Shown: positions 1-8,281, counted from the stretch's first letter. The stretch is DNA of 28,159 nt from Leptolinea sp964397625 (GCA_964397625.1 CAYNJT010000040.1:1-28159); one strand, 5' to 3'. Translations and numbers: made by a program. The notes: generated by a model from the sequence alone, not told the origin.

Positions 1-1719
1 CTACCTCACCTCGAACCCATCCCTCAGGCTTGACCCGCGCATATACACATCAGGGTGCCCCTGTGGAGCGCAGGGAAAGGGACTGTACCCGCATTGCAGG
101 TATTGCGTGGCACAGGCTGTACTGAAATTGCCGAACTCGCAAGGTTCAGTCGGCAGGTTGACATAATTTGCCGGCAACAAGAGTCGCGATCCCAGCGTTT
201 TGACATCCGCCGAAGCGGCCAGCACTGAACTCACATACAGGCATACCAGCAGCGCGGCAGCGTATACGCCGATGCGGCTGAAGCGCGTCAACAAACCACG
301 GAACAGGCCAGTGCCGCACAGCGCGCTCAACACCAGCGCGGAGGTCAACAGCCCGATGCCAAAACGGATGCCCGGCACACTGAAGATCCAGAAAGCGAGT
401 CCGGCGTAGGTCACCACCCACAACGGCCAGGTCAGGGTGAATGGTTGGAACCAGTCCTTCATCCGCCGGCGGAAAAAAACCCGGCTGACCAGGGCGGCCA
501 GACCGAAACCCAATGGCGCCGCAGCAACCACCAACAGAAGCGCCTGACGGTTCTTCGTCAGGTCATCAAACCACATGGGCGCCCACTGCCAGATGGGCAT
601 GGCCAGAATGATGTCCTTGTCCCAGAAGGGGAAGCGCGCCCAACTGGTGATCCAATCCGCTTCGTCGCGTACATTATTCAGGGGGATCTTCCAGGGCACA
701 TTGAACAGGTCAACCGCCGTCTGCGGGTAAGCAATATACCCTGAGACAATCACGTTACGCACCAGCCATGGCGATAAAAACAGCAGGGAAAGGCCTGCGG
801 CGGCAGCCAGCCAGCGCCAACCTCCGGTCGCGCGAAGGCGGAGAAAAAGAATCCACGCGGTGACCAGCAGAAGCGGGAACGCCGACAGTTTAATGGAGAC
901 CAGCAGCACCGGCAGGCAGATCAACAACAAAGTGCGGCAATCACCGCCGTCGACCGGGTTTTCCCGTTCTTCCAGCCACAGGCACAGGATGATCCAGGTT
1001 AAAAGGGTGACCGGCAGGTCGGTTCCCGGGGAAGAGATTTCGGAGGCCAATATGTAATAGGTCAGGGGAAGAAAGATCAGCCGCGTCCAATCACTTAGAC
1101 GCCGACTGCCATGGGAAAGACCCTGCAGGCCTCCGGTAAAGTAAGCCAGACTCAAACCGGTCAAGACGGCGCCCATCAGGTGGAACGAGCGCAATTTAAG
1201 GAAAGCGAAGCTGAAGCCAGCCTGGAGCGGGAACCAGTTCGAGTTATAGGCCAGGCGGGAATGGTAATTCCCCAGGCCGGGCACAACCGGGAATAGTTCG
1301 ATCCAGTGGATAGCCTGAGCATGGTACAGCCCGGTATCAGAATTGCCGGGTTTCAGGGTGGATAAAACCAGCGCGGTCAACAGGGCCAGCCCGCCGGTGA
1401 CCCACACCAAAGGATGGAGGTGCCGAAAGGAATTCCTCCAGGCCGCCGTCCAATCCCGGTGTTTCAGGATGATCCAGGAAACCAGTAGAAGACCACCGGC
1501 CAGCAGTACATATGACGTTATCTGATTTACCGGCAGGAAAATGGACCAGAGAGAAGTCAGCCAGACCAGGGGAACCAGACCGGCCAGCGCCGCGTGAAGG
1601 AAAAGAGGCGGCCTGTCTAATGGAACACTGAAAAGTCGGGCAGCCAGAGCAAGAAATCCGACGCCATAAACGCTTAACAGCAGGGTAGTGTAGACAGCGA
1701 TGATCAGACTTGCCAGCAT
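1..1719 (-). CDS. Large polytopic membrane protein, resembles LIC_10190-type family
   Basis: The protein of about 572 residues has roughly ten or more hydrophobic segments, starting with a membrane helix at about residues 2-26. After the third or fourth helix comes a loop with SDTGLYHAQAIHWIE and then GNYHSRLAYNSNWF, a pattern I associate with the LIC_10190 family of membrane proteins, which look like GT-C type glycosyltransferases. The last ~60 residues are not membrane-spanning and carry four Cys. No activity is established for the family; a role in transferring sugars from a polyprenyl donor is inference only. It is the last gene of the hom-folK-folP operon. I prefer the ATG at 1719, which has GGGGA eight bases upstream; a TTG at 1725 overlapping the folP stop is the alternative. 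The stop TAG sits at the very edge of the window, so the gene is complete. Confidence 0.75.
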   Translation of the reverse strand: MLASLIIAVYTTLLLSVYGVGFLALAARLFSVPLDRPPLFLHAALAGLVPLVWLTSLWSIFLPVNQITSYVLLAGGLLLVSWIILKHRDWTAAWRNSFRHLHPLVWVTGGLALLTALVLSTLKPGNSDTGLYHAQAIHWIELFPVVPGLGNYHSRLAYNSNWFPLQAGFSFAFLKLRSFHLMGAVLTGLSLAYFTGGLQGLSHGSRRLSDWTRLIFLPLTYYILASEISSPGTDLPVTLLTWIILCLWLEERENPVDGGDCRTLLLICLPVLLVSIKLSAFPLLLVTAWILFLRLRATGGWRWLAAAAGLSLLFLSPWLVRNVIVSGYIAYPQTAVDLFNVPWKIPLNNVRDEADWITSWARFPFWDKDIILAMPIWQWAPMWFDDLTKNRQALLLVVAAAPLGFGLAALVSRVFFRRRMKDWFQPFTLTWPLWVVTYAGLAFWIFSVPGIRFGIGLLTSALVLSALCGTGLFRGLLTRFSRIGVYAAALLVCLYVSSVLAASADVKTLGSRLLLPANYVNLPTEPCEFGNFSTACATQYLQCGYSPFPCAPQGHPDVYMRGSSLRDGFEVR

Positions 1720-1721
1720 GC

Positions 1722-2567
1722 TCAAGATCCCCGGGTGATGGCATCCGCCATGCGCGCCACCCGCGCCATGAAGGCCACATCATGCACACGGATGATATCC
1801 GCGCCGCGGGTGATACCCACCGCGACAGCCGCGGCGGTGCCTTCAAGGCGCTCCTCCGGCGGCAGGTCCAGTGTGTACCCGATGAAAGATTTTCTGGACG
1901 GTCCCAGCAAAAGCGGGAAGCCCAACGCTTTGATCTCATCCAGCCGGTTGAGTAATTCAAGGTTCTGTTCGACGGTCTTGCCGAAACCGATGCCAGGATC
2001 GAGGATGATGTTTTCGTCTCGAATACCTGCGGTATGGGCGAGTTCCACGCTTTCCAGCAATTCGCGTTTAACATCCGTCAACAGGTCGGTGTATTCCACA
2101 TCAACATAGCGGCCAAGCACGGCACGGCCGGCCTTGCTGCGGTTATGCATCAGCACCACGGGCACATCCGCTCCCGCGCAGACAGCCGCCAGATTCGGAT
2201 CGGCCCGCAATCCCCACACATCATTAACCCAGTCGGCGCCAGCCTCCAACGCGGCTTGAGCGGTGCTGGCACGGTAGGTATCCACCGAGATAAGCGCTGG
2301 CAGATCCGCCTTTGCCAGAGCTTCGATCACTGGCAGCACCCGCTGGGCTTCTTCCACAGCTGATACCGGTTCCGCTCCAGGACGGGTGCTTTCGCCGCCC
2401 ACGTCAAGGATATGCGCGCCGGTTTTCACAAATAAGTGCGCCTGGTCCACTGCGGCAGCCACTGGATCGCCGGTATGCGCCAGCCCGTCTCCCGAAAAGC
2501 TGTCGGGAGTGACGTTGATGATCCCCATCACATAGGTACGGCGTCCGAAATCCAGTCGAGGTTTCAT
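1722..2567 (-). CDS. folP: Dihydropteroate synthase
   Basis: This enzyme condenses 6-hydroxymethyl-7,8-dihydropterin pyrophosphate with p-aminobenzoate to give dihydropteroate in folate synthesis. The 281-residue length is normal for the family. Visible motifs in order are IINVTPDSFSGDG near residue 16, DVGGESTRPGA near 56-66 (the substrate loop), ISVDTYRA near 94, a DPGIGFGKT loop near 192, and LLLGPSRKSFIG near 220 with the conserved Lys/Ser/Arg cluster that binds pterin and sulfonamides. The C-terminal GTAAAVAVGITRGADIIRVHDV is also typical. Its ATG overlaps the folK stop by four bases (ATGA), so translation of the two is probably coupled. Confidence 0.97.
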   Translation of the reverse strand: MKPRLDFGRRTYVMGIINVTPDSFSGDGLAHTGDPVAAAVDQAHLFVKTGAHILDVGGESTRPGAEPVSAVEEAQRVLPVIEALAKADLPALISVDTYRASTAQAALEAGADWVNDVWGLRADPNLAAVCAGADVPVVLMHNRSKAGRAVLGRYVDVEYTDLLTDVKRELLESVELAHTAGIRDENIILDPGIGFGKTVEQNLELLNRLDEIKALGFPLLLGPSRKSFIGYTLDLPPEERLEGTAAAVAVGITRGADIIRVHDVAFMARVARMADAITRGS

Positions 2568-3049
2568 GGTTTTATGGCTTTAACTCCCCGCGTGCCCTGC
2601 CGGCCAAGCAGTTCCGCCACCGTGTGCTGCATGCCGGGGATGATCAGATCAGGTTCGAGATCAGCCAGCGGCGCCAGCACAAACGCGCGCTCACTGATGC
2701 GCGGGTGAGGGATGACCAGCTCTGCTGATTTGAACATCAGATTGGAATACAGGAGGATGTCAATATCGATCAGGCGCGGGCCGTAGCGCACGGATGGTTT
2801 GCGCCCCAGTTTTGTCTCAACGTCTTTCAAATGCCGCAATAGATCCAGCGGTGTAAGGGTTGTCAGGCACTCCCAGACCTGGTTCAGGAAATCCGGCTGG
2901 TCTTGCAATCCCCAGGGAGCCGTTTCGTATACACGGGAGGTCTTGAGGATAATAACAAATTCAGACACAGCAGTTTGAGCGGAGGAAAGATTGGCTTTCC
3001 GGTCGCCCAGGTTCGTGCCGACTCCGAGGAACACACGAGCCTCCTTCAT
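2564..3049 (-). CDS. folK: 2-amino-4-hydroxy-6-hydroxymethyldihydropteridine diphosphokinase
   Basis: FolK transfers pyrophosphate from ATP to hydroxymethyl-dihydropterin, the step just before FolP. The start is set at the ATG at 3049 (protein begins MKEARVFLGVGTNLGDR); the frame stays open 18 codons further up, but that segment looks like shadow sequence and would overlap the upstream gene by 58 bases. With this start the overlap is a four-base ATGA. Family marks are GTNLGDR near the N-terminus, RVYETAPWG, the RYGPRLIDIDILLY signature with the metal-binding Asp pair, and PHPRISERAFVLAPLADL. The length of about 161 residues is normal. Confidence 0.96.
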   Translation of the reverse strand: MKEARVFLGVGTNLGDRKANLSSAQTAVSEFVIILKTSRVYETAPWGLQDQPDFLNQVWECLTTLTPLDLLRHLKDVETKLGRKPSVRYGPRLIDIDILLYSNLMFKSAELVIPHPRISERAFVLAPLADLEPDLIIPGMQHTVAELLGRQGTRGVKAIKP

Positions 3050-3747
3050 AGCGGCAGCACCAGCATTACGGCGGCTGGATCGGCCTGGTTCACGCTGATC
3101 CAAACGCCGGGTTCGGTTTTCGTAGAGACCAGGGCTTTGATAAGCAGGTCAAGGCTGGATAGCATGGTCAGCCCGTGTATCAACCGGTCAACCGGCCAGT
3201 TAACTGCCCGTGGTTTTTCGGATGAATGCACAGCAAGCCAGGGTTTTGTCGGGAGGGCAGGCTGCGGCGCTGGTTCTCCTCCGTTTTCGGGTTCGATTTC
3301 CTTTGAAGGGATGGCCGCCAGCGCCCGCGTGGTTGCCGTGGAGATATCGGGGATTCCCCCGGGGTATGTGAATCGGACGGAAAGATGAGCCAGAGGGGCA
3401 AGGTTCATCCGGCCGATCGCCGCGGGTCCTGCCAGCAGGACGACGCGGTTGACCTGCGCGGTCTGCTCGGCAACCACACAGGTGGAAATTTCGCCGCTTT
3501 CCAACGCCCGGCAGGCGGAAAACAGGCCGCTTACCGGCAGGAAGGGGATATTCGGCCATTGGATGATTGTGCCCTGCGGTGTATCCAGGCGGCGTTTGAA
3601 CAGGGCGGAGGCCGAGTCACTGTACAGGTGGACTTCGTCCAAACGGGCAGGCTTAATCCCGGCTGCCGCGCACACGGCATGTAGCAACACCGCGGGATCT
3701 GTTCCCGTGGGTTGATCCACCCCGGCAACATAATAGGTTTCGCTCAT
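3046..3747 (-). CDS. Short thiolase-fold protein lacking catalytic cysteines
   Basis: I do not recognise a named family. The 233-residue protein has echoes of a compact thiolase or ketoacyl-synthase fold: AAGIKPARLDEVHLYSDS at residues 28-45 resembles the start of the first half, SGLFSACRALESGE at 73-86 resembles the helix after the thiolase nucleophile, and the end (about 190-233, including IHGLTMLSSLDLLIKAL then GVWISVNQ..AVMLVL) resembles the second-half helix and closing strand. The position where a thiolase has Cys is PVSGL here, and the closing CxG motif is absent, so thiolase catalysis is unlikely. A Pro/Glu-rich stretch near 150-168 may be a linker between halves. It sits between hom and folK with ATGA overlaps on both sides. 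Confidence 0.6.
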   Translation of the reverse strand: MSETYYVAGVDQPTGTDPAVLLHAVCAAAGIKPARLDEVHLYSDSASALFKRRLDTPQGTIIQWPNIPFLPVSGLFSACRALESGEISTCVVAEQTAQVNRVVLLAGPAAIGRMNLAPLAHLSVRFTYPGGIPDISTATTRALAAIPSKEIEPENGGEPAPQPALPTKPWLAVHSSEKPRAVNWPVDRLIHGLTMLSSLDLLIKALVSTKTEPGVWISVNQADPAAVMLVLPL

Positions 3748-4775
3748 GATCCGCGCACCGCGTTAATCAGGTCAGCCAGCAGGCCGTAGGCGGTGGTATC
3801 CGGGCTGGGATTGCCCTCGACGATACCCAGGCCGGGGAGGACGTCAGTTTCAAACTGGACGAAAGAACTGGTACCGTTAATTGAAAAGAGAGGAGATGTC
3901 GGCCGCACCCGTTCGGGTTTAACACTGGCGGTGATGCCGTCAGATGTACGGTGGGCTGTGCACACCAGTTTCCAGCGTTCTCCGGCGGCGCGGGCATCGA
4001 GGATCATCTGCGGGGTGATCCCGCGAATACCTTCGCGATTCACCTGGTCGGGCTTGAGGGGAACGCCCATGACCACAGTGGAAAGGGCGGCGACCTTGAT
4101 GGACGCGTCCCAGCCGTCGATATCCGCGGATGGATCGGTCTCGGCGATGCCAATAGATTGCGCGTAGCTGACGGCTTCGTCGAAGGTTTTCTCTTCCTCC
4201 ATCAGGCCGATTAACAGGTTGGTGCAGGAATTCAGAATGCCGGTGAATCCCTTCAGCTCAATGGCCGGAAGAGGGCCTCGGAAAAGCGAAAAAATCGGCG
4301 CGCCATCCATTACGGCCGACTCAAACAGGAATCGTTTACCCTGTTTTTTTGCGAGATCAGTCAATTCACGGTAATAATGCACCACCGGGCCTTTGTTGGC
4401 TGTAATGGCGTGCATTCCTGATTCCAGTGCCGCACGCAAATGATCGGCAGCCGGTTGCCCGGTTTTATGATTGACCGGGCTATTCTCAAAGAGAACGTCA
4501 GCACCGCTCATGCGAATGAAATCGAAGGTGTCCTTAATGGCCGGGCCGTTGTGGAAGAGATCGATCGATCCACCGGAGCTTAACGCGCCAATCACCTGTT
4601 CCATCGGCAGACCGGCCCGGTCCAACGCCATACCATGTCGTCCGGTAGCCACACCGACAATACGGCACTGAAAACCATATTCTTCTTCAAGGATACGTTG
4701 TTTGCGTTTCAGCAGACGGGCAAGGGCCTGTCCGACATTGCCAAATCCAACGAAAATGATCGAGAGCGTGTTCAT
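3744..4775 (-). CDS. hom: Homoserine dehydrogenase (ACT-less)
   Basis: It catalyses NAD(P)-dependent reduction of aspartate semialdehyde to homoserine for Thr/Met synthesis. The Rossmann motif VGFGNVGQALARLL is at residues 9-22. Other marks are ENSPVNHKTGQPAADHLRAA near 96, ITANKGPVV with the catalytic-region Lys near 125, and DPSADIDGWDASIK near 215, matching the homoserine dehydrogenase dimer/substrate loop. The 343-residue protein ends shortly after the catalytic core, so the C-terminal ACT regulatory domain found in many homologues is absent and feedback control by threonine through ACT is not expected. AAGGA lies eight bases before the ATG. It is the first gene of the 1-4775 operon. Confidence 0.93.
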   Translation of the reverse strand: MNTLSIIFVGFGNVGQALARLLKRKQRILEEEYGFQCRIVGVATGRHGMALDRAGLPMEQVIGALSSGGSIDLFHNGPAIKDTFDFIRMSGADVLFENSPVNHKTGQPAADHLRAALESGMHAITANKGPVVHYYRELTDLAKKQGKRFLFESAVMDGAPIFSLFRGPLPAIELKGFTGILNSCTNLLIGLMEEEKTFDEAVSYAQSIGIAETDPSADIDGWDASIKVAALSTVVMGVPLKPDQVNREGIRGITPQMILDARAAGERWKLVCTAHRTSDGITASVKPERVRPTSPLFSINGTSSFVQFETDVLPGLGIVEGNPSPDTTAYGLLADLINAVRGS

Positions 4776-4804
4776 GTCATGAGTCCTTTTATGTAATGTC
4801 CGAA

Positions 4805-4810
4805 ATTATA
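4805..4810 (-). promoter_or_regulatory. Candidate -10 box for the hom operon
   Basis: On the minus strand a perfect TATAAT lies 29 bases upstream of the hom ATG, overlapping the end of the upstream SCO1664-like gene. No convincing -35 box is visible at the correct spacing, so the call rests on the -10 and its position. Confidence 0.45.
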
Positions 4811-5540
4811 CAGGCGGCCAGGGGATTTGGCGGCGGGTTTTATCTATTTGGGGAAAAACGCCGAATTTTTGCAGGCGCTGCGCCCGGGCTGTCAGCGCCC
4901 TGATCTCACCTTTGCGTAAGTAAAGGCGCAGTTCATCATAGTCTGGATTTTGAGTGGACAAACCTGAGACCAGCATTTCGAGATCGGCCAGCAATTCGGA
5001 CGGTATGGGTTGCCCGGCGAAATCCCAGATGACGGTACGCAGCTTGTCTTCCGGGTGAAAACACACCCCATGGTCAATACAAAACAGCCGTTTATCTGTT
5101 GAAAGAAGGATATGACTGCCTTTACGGTCGGCGTTGTTGATCAGGCAGTCAAACAGCGCCACCACACACAGCCGCTCTTTTTCTGCCGGTGAAAAATTGA
5201 AGTAGTGTTTTTCCGGATTGTGGTCGATGTATTGCTGTACCGAACCGGGTCCGAAGGGAAGCTTTTTCTTACGAAAGACAGTAGGCGGCACAATATGCCA
5301 ACCCAATACTTCACTCAGGAGATAAGCTGCAACCTCGCGGCGTGCCAGACTGCCAGCGGGGAAATCCCAAAGGGGGGTCTCGCCGCGCACAGGCTTATAC
5401 ACAGCCTGCATTTCACCTGTATCGGCGATCAGGGTGATGTAGAACGTATAGTTGGAACCGTTAATAAATTGTCCGGCCAGGGTACAAGGCGCGGAACGCA
5501 GGGTTTCCAGGATGTCATTTAGATAAGGGGATTCTGGCAT
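4806..5540 (-). CDS. SCO1664-like protein, PI3/4-kinase-like fold
   Basis: The 244-residue protein fits the SCO1664 family, related to phosphatidylinositol 3/4-kinase-like folds. The N-lobe has AVYKPVRGETPLWDFP, with a Lys in the nucleotide-binding strand, then GSLARREVAAYLLSEVLGW. The C-lobe has CLINNADRKGSHILL, a catalytic-loop-like segment, and FCIDHGVCFH, a DFG-like metal-binding segment. The ATG at 5540 was chosen because it follows the DUF3090 stop by five bases; the frame remains open upstream but would overlap that gene. In actinobacteria SCO1664, DUF3090 and a histidine-phosphatase gene occur together; only the first two are here. The substrate is unknown. Confidence 0.82.
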   Translation of the reverse strand: MPESPYLNDILETLRSAPCTLAGQFINGSNYTFYITLIADTGEMQAVYKPVRGETPLWDFPAGSLARREVAAYLLSEVLGWHIVPPTVFRKKKLPFGPGSVQQYIDHNPEKHYFNFSPAEKERLCVVALFDCLINNADRKGSHILLSTDKRLFCIDHGVCFHPEDKLRTVIWDFAGQPIPSELLADLEMLVSGLSTQNPDYDELRLYLRKGEIRALTARAQRLQKFGVFPQIDKTRRQIPWPPV

Positions 5541-5545
5541 CCCAT

Positions 5546-6073
5546 TTAGTGCTTGTGTCCGTTCTTTTTCGGACAGAAATGCCCTTCCGGATCCATCGGT
5601 TCGCCGCATTGCGGGCAAATCGGACGTCCACGGCTGGTCACCTCAAGCCCCCAGGCGCATAACGCCATGATCTGGCTGCGGGTGCACCACATACGCACCA
5701 CACTGGCTTCTTCCTGGTCCAGTTCGTCGCCCAGTATTTCGCGGGCTACCAGTATGATGCGATCGCGATCCGGTGAGTACGCCAGTCCCAGTTCGCCAAT
5801 GCGGAAAAGTGGATCGACAGGCGGGATGATATGCATTTTGGACTCATCGTAATCCGCGCTTGCCGCGGGCAAGTTGGGGTATTTTTCTGCCACCTCGTCC
5901 AGATATTCTTGCAGACCAATGGCCAGGGATTGGATTTGAACTTTCTCAACCAGCAAACTGATTACTTTGTCATCCTGACAGGCTTGAAGGTAGAAGGTGC
6001 GTTGTCCGGGCTGCCCGATGGCATCCGTAGTGATGAGAGTGATCGGATCTATATCCATATCAATGCGGGTCAT
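5546..6073 (-). CDS. DUF3090 family protein with C-terminal zinc ribbon
   Basis: The 175-residue protein begins MTRIDMDIDPITLITTDAIG and contains GQRTFYLQACQDDKVISLLVEK, which are characteristic of DUF3090. The last ~25 residues form a small zinc ribbon (CPQCGEPMDPEGHFCPKK) after the segment EEASVVRMWCTRSQIMALCAWG. The ATG at 6073 is preceded by AGAAAGGAAAG, a good ribosome binding site; the longer open frame upstream to 6289 runs antiparallel through the end of murI and is not coding. It is the first gene of a pair with the SCO1664-like kinase-fold gene. Function is unknown. Confidence 0.87.
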   Translation of the reverse strand: MTRIDMDIDPITLITTDAIGQPGQRTFYLQACQDDKVISLLVEKVQIQSLAIGLQEYLDEVAEKYPNLPAASADYDESKMHIIPPVDPLFRIGELGLAYSPDRDRIILVAREILGDELDQEEASVVRMWCTRSQIMALCAWGLEVTSRGRPICPQCGEPMDPEGHFCPKKNGHKH

Positions 6074-6096
6074 AGGGCTTTCCTTTCTTGCTAAAC

Positions 6097-6105
6097 AGTA
6101 TACCA
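6097..6105 (-). promoter_or_regulatory. Extended -10 promoter for DUF3090-SCO1664 pair
   Basis: The minus strand reads TGG-TATACT, an extended -10 (TGn plus hexamer), 23 bases upstream of the DUF3090 ATG. The -35 position holds a poor match (TTTATT), consistent with an extended -10 promoter. Confidence 0.5.
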
Positions 6106-6140
6106 GAGGCACGCCCTGGAAATAAACTGCCTGTATGGAT

Positions 6141-6965
6141 TTACGGGCAAAAAGGAATGAGGTGGTTTTCTTTATCCCAGGCGGCCGAATGGATGGTGAC
6201 ATCCGCGGAGATGAACAGGTTGACCAGTGAGCGGAAATGATCTGTCTCACCCGTAGTGAAAGCGTGGATCTCCCTCGACCCACCCCCAACAGCCGGAGTG
6301 GATGGAAGAACTCGCATGGCTTGACGGGCGACTGCCGGAGCCGGATCGATCACTCTTACCTGCGGCCCTGTGATTTCCTTAATCAGCGGAATGACCAGAG
6401 GAAAATGTGTGCAACCAAGCACGACTGTATCGATGCCTTTTTCCAGCATGGGGCGCAGAGCTTTCTCCAGAATTCGACGAGTTTCATCACCATTAAGATG
6501 TCCGGCCTCAATCTCTTCCACCAGCCCGGGGCAGGTGTCTTCCAGCACGGTGACATGGCTTGCGAATCGTTCGATCACCGAGGCATATAACGCGCCCTGA
6601 AAGGTGGCCGGGGTGGCAATCACACCGACCAGTCCGGTATGGGTTTGCTCAGCGGCTGGTTTGACGGCCGGTTCCATGCCGACAAATGGAATTTGCGGAA
6701 ACGCTTCGCGCAGTTCACGCAGCGCGGCAGCCGAGGCCGTGTTACAGGCCACAATGATCTCGTTGCACCCCTGATCGAGCAGCCAGCGGGTCACTTCGAA
6801 GGAGAAAGCCTGAACTTCCTCCAGCGGTCTGCGCCCATAGGGCACATGCGCCTGGTCTGCCAGAAACAGGATGTCTTCGTTTTCCGAAAGCGCCAACAGC
6901 GCCCGCAGGACGGATAATCCCCCCACGCCTGAATCGAATATGCCGATCCTGGTTCGCCCGGCCAA
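6141..6965 (-). CDS. murI: Glutamate racemase
   Basis: MurI converts L- to D-glutamate for peptidoglycan in the cytoplasm. The N-terminus has IGIFDSGVGGLSV with catalytic-site Asp11. The two catalytic cysteines are in VACNTASA (Cys74) and LGCTHFPL (Cys185), and PYGRRP lies at about 42-47. The 274-residue length is normal. The start codon is TTG at 6965, two bases after the stop of the preceding hydrolase gene, so the two are very probably cotranscribed. Its presence supports a peptidoglycan-containing envelope. Confidence 0.95.
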   Translation of the reverse strand: MAGRTRIGIFDSGVGGLSVLRALLALSENEDILFLADQAHVPYGRRPLEEVQAFSFEVTRWLLDQGCNEIIVACNTASAAALRELREAFPQIPFVGMEPAVKPAAEQTHTGLVGVIATPATFQGALYASVIERFASHVTVLEDTCPGLVEEIEAGHLNGDETRRILEKALRPMLEKGIDTVVLGCTHFPLVIPLIKEITGPQVRVIDPAPAVARQAMRVLPSTPAVGGGSREIHAFTTGETDHFRSLVNLFISADVTIHSAAWDKENHLIPFCP

Positions 6966-6967
6966 GA

Positions 6968-7693
6968 TTATTCCTCCGGATTGGCTGCCCGGATAAAAGC
7001 GGAGAAAAGCGCCTGGTCAGAAGGAGAATTGGGCAGGCATTCCGGGTGCCATTGCACACCCAGGTAGAACGGGTGGAACATCAACTCCACGCCTTCCACC
7101 AGTCCGTCGGGTGCCATGGCGGAAAGGGTCAAATCCGGTGCCAGGTCTTTGATGCCCTGGTGGTGCATGCTGTTGACCTTCATCTGACTCTGGCCGGTTA
7201 TTGCTGTCAGGTGGGTGCTCACCTTGATCATCACGGAATGGGCCAGGTAATCACGCGCGTAATCGGGGTAGCAGGGGTGTTTCAACGCGCCGGGAAGCTG
7301 ATCGGCGATGTCTGTGTAGAGCGTTCCCCCCAGTGCCACGTTGATCACCTGCAGGCCGCGGCAAATGCCAAACAGCGGGATCTTGTGGTCCGCGCAATAT
7401 CTGGCCAGTTCGATCTCAATTTGGTCGCGCACCGCGTCAATACCATACACTTTTGGATGCGGCTGCCCGTCAAATAGTACCGGGTCAATATCCCCGCCGC
7501 CGGTGAGGACGATACCCTTCAGGGTGGAGATGACCCCGGGGAGTTGTTCGACAGGCGTGCTCATGGGGAAGGCCACCGGTTCACCTCCGGCGCGTTGAAT
7601 GGAGGTGAAATACGCCTCTTTCAGGTTTAATTCTTTCGTGCGGTCGCGAATCTCATCGCTGCTGATGGTAACGCCAATCTTTGGTCTGCTCAT
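6968..7693 (-). CDS. Gamma-glutamyl hydrolase-type class I amidotransferase (peptidase C26, PuuD-like)
   Basis: The 241-residue protein is a stand-alone class I glutamine amidotransferase fold. The nucleophile elbow is FGICRGLQVIN with Cys111, and the other triad members are in VQWHPE (His216, Glu218). The segment VLTGGGDIDP near 62-71 is typical of the PuuD/C26 family that cleaves gamma-glutamyl bonds, for example of gamma-glutamyl-GABA. The exact substrate cannot be told from sequence. It is the first gene of a two-gene unit with murI, which places two glutamate-handling enzymes together. Confidence 0.88.
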   Translation of the reverse strand: MSRPKIGVTISSDEIRDRTKELNLKEAYFTSIQRAGGEPVAFPMSTPVEQLPGVISTLKGIVLTGGGDIDPVLFDGQPHPKVYGIDAVRDQIEIELARYCADHKIPLFGICRGLQVINVALGGTLYTDIADQLPGALKHPCYPDYARDYLAHSVMIKVSTHLTAITGQSQMKVNSMHHQGIKDLAPDLTLSAMAPDGLVEGVELMFHPFYLGVQWHPECLPNSPSDQALFSAFIRAANPEE

Positions 7694-7720
7694 AGATGTC
7701 TCTTCATACTCTTATTAGCA

Positions 7721-7752
7721 AAAGGGGTGCAACCTCGGCGTAGGCTGCACCC
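7721..7752 (-). terminator. Rho-independent terminator after rplS
   Basis: On the minus strand the arms GGGTGCAGCCT and AGGTTGCACCC (11 pairs with one G-U) close a six-base loop and are followed by CCTTTT. It lies between the rplS stop and the amidotransferase start. The short U-tract makes it moderate in strength. Confidence 0.7.
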
Positions 7753-7779
7753 GGAAGTATTCATGGGCGAGTAAAAAAA

Positions 7780-8127
7780 TTAAGAGAACTTCTGTTTAAG
7801 ACGCGCGGATTTGCCCGTGCGGCCGCGCAGGAAGTAAAGGCGGGCGCGGCGGACAACGTTATGGCGTTCCACAACCACGCGGTCAATGCGCGGGGAGCGC
7901 ACAAGGAATGACCGTTCAACACCGATGCCGTTGCTGGCCATACGGCGAACCGTGAAAGAAGAGTTTGTCCCGTTGTTCTTGACGTACAGGATGGTGCCCT
8001 TGAATTCCTGGATACGTTCGCGGTTGCCTTCTTTAATTTTGACATGCACCGAAACAGTGTCGCCGGCTCGCAATTCGGGGATATTCGGGTTTACAGGAGC
8101 CTCAACGGCTTTTAAAAGGTCGCTCAT
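7780..8127 (-). CDS. rplS: 50S ribosomal protein L19
   Basis: L19 lies at the 30S-50S interface of the ribosome. The 115-residue protein shows the family pattern: PELRAGDTVSVHVKIKEGNR, then RIQEFKGTILYVKNNG, then TVRRMASNGIGVERSF, and VVRRARLYFLRGRTGKSARL at the end. The ATG at 8127 was chosen because it has GGAAGGA upstream and the protein then begins at the usual place; a TTG six codons upstream is possible but overlaps that binding site. The gene is alone, with its own promoter and terminator, rather than in the rpsP-rimM-trmD-rplS order common elsewhere. Confidence 0.97.
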   Translation of the reverse strand: MSDLLKAVEAPVNPNIPELRAGDTVSVHVKIKEGNRERIQEFKGTILYVKNNGTNSSFTVRRMASNGIGVERSFLVRSPRIDRVVVERHNVVRRARLYFLRGRTGKSARLKQKFS

Positions 8128-8164
8128 TGTACTTAATCCTTCCAAGAAAATGCCATTTCCACGT

Positions 8165-8189
8165 CACCGTTGCATGCTGACGAACGGCG
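8165..8189 (-). promoter_or_regulatory. Leader hairpin upstream of rplS
   Basis: The predicted ~65-base leader of rplS contains a hairpin with seven-pair arms CGCCGTT and AACGGTG (one G-U) around an 11-base loop. Ribosomal protein leaders are often autoregulatory, but nothing here proves that L19 binds this hairpin. Confidence 0.35.
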
Positions 8190-8198
8190 CGACCGCAG

Positions 8199-8228
8199 AT
8201 TATAACACGGATTCACGGTATCCATCAA
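8199..8228 (-). promoter_or_regulatory. Sigma70-type promoter for rplS
   Basis: On the minus strand TTGATG and a perfect TATAAT are separated by 18 bases, placing the transcript start about 65 bases before the rplS ATG. Confidence 0.7.
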
Positions 8229-8281
8229 TTTATCAAAAATTTTCTTTCCAAAGAACCCAATTATCGCGCAGACTATTATAC

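Noticed and set aside
3200..3559. Minus-strand 119-codon frame within the thiolase-fold gene
   Set aside because: It is a shadow frame, Arg/Pro/Gly-rich, fully inside a better-supported gene with overlaps to both neighbours.
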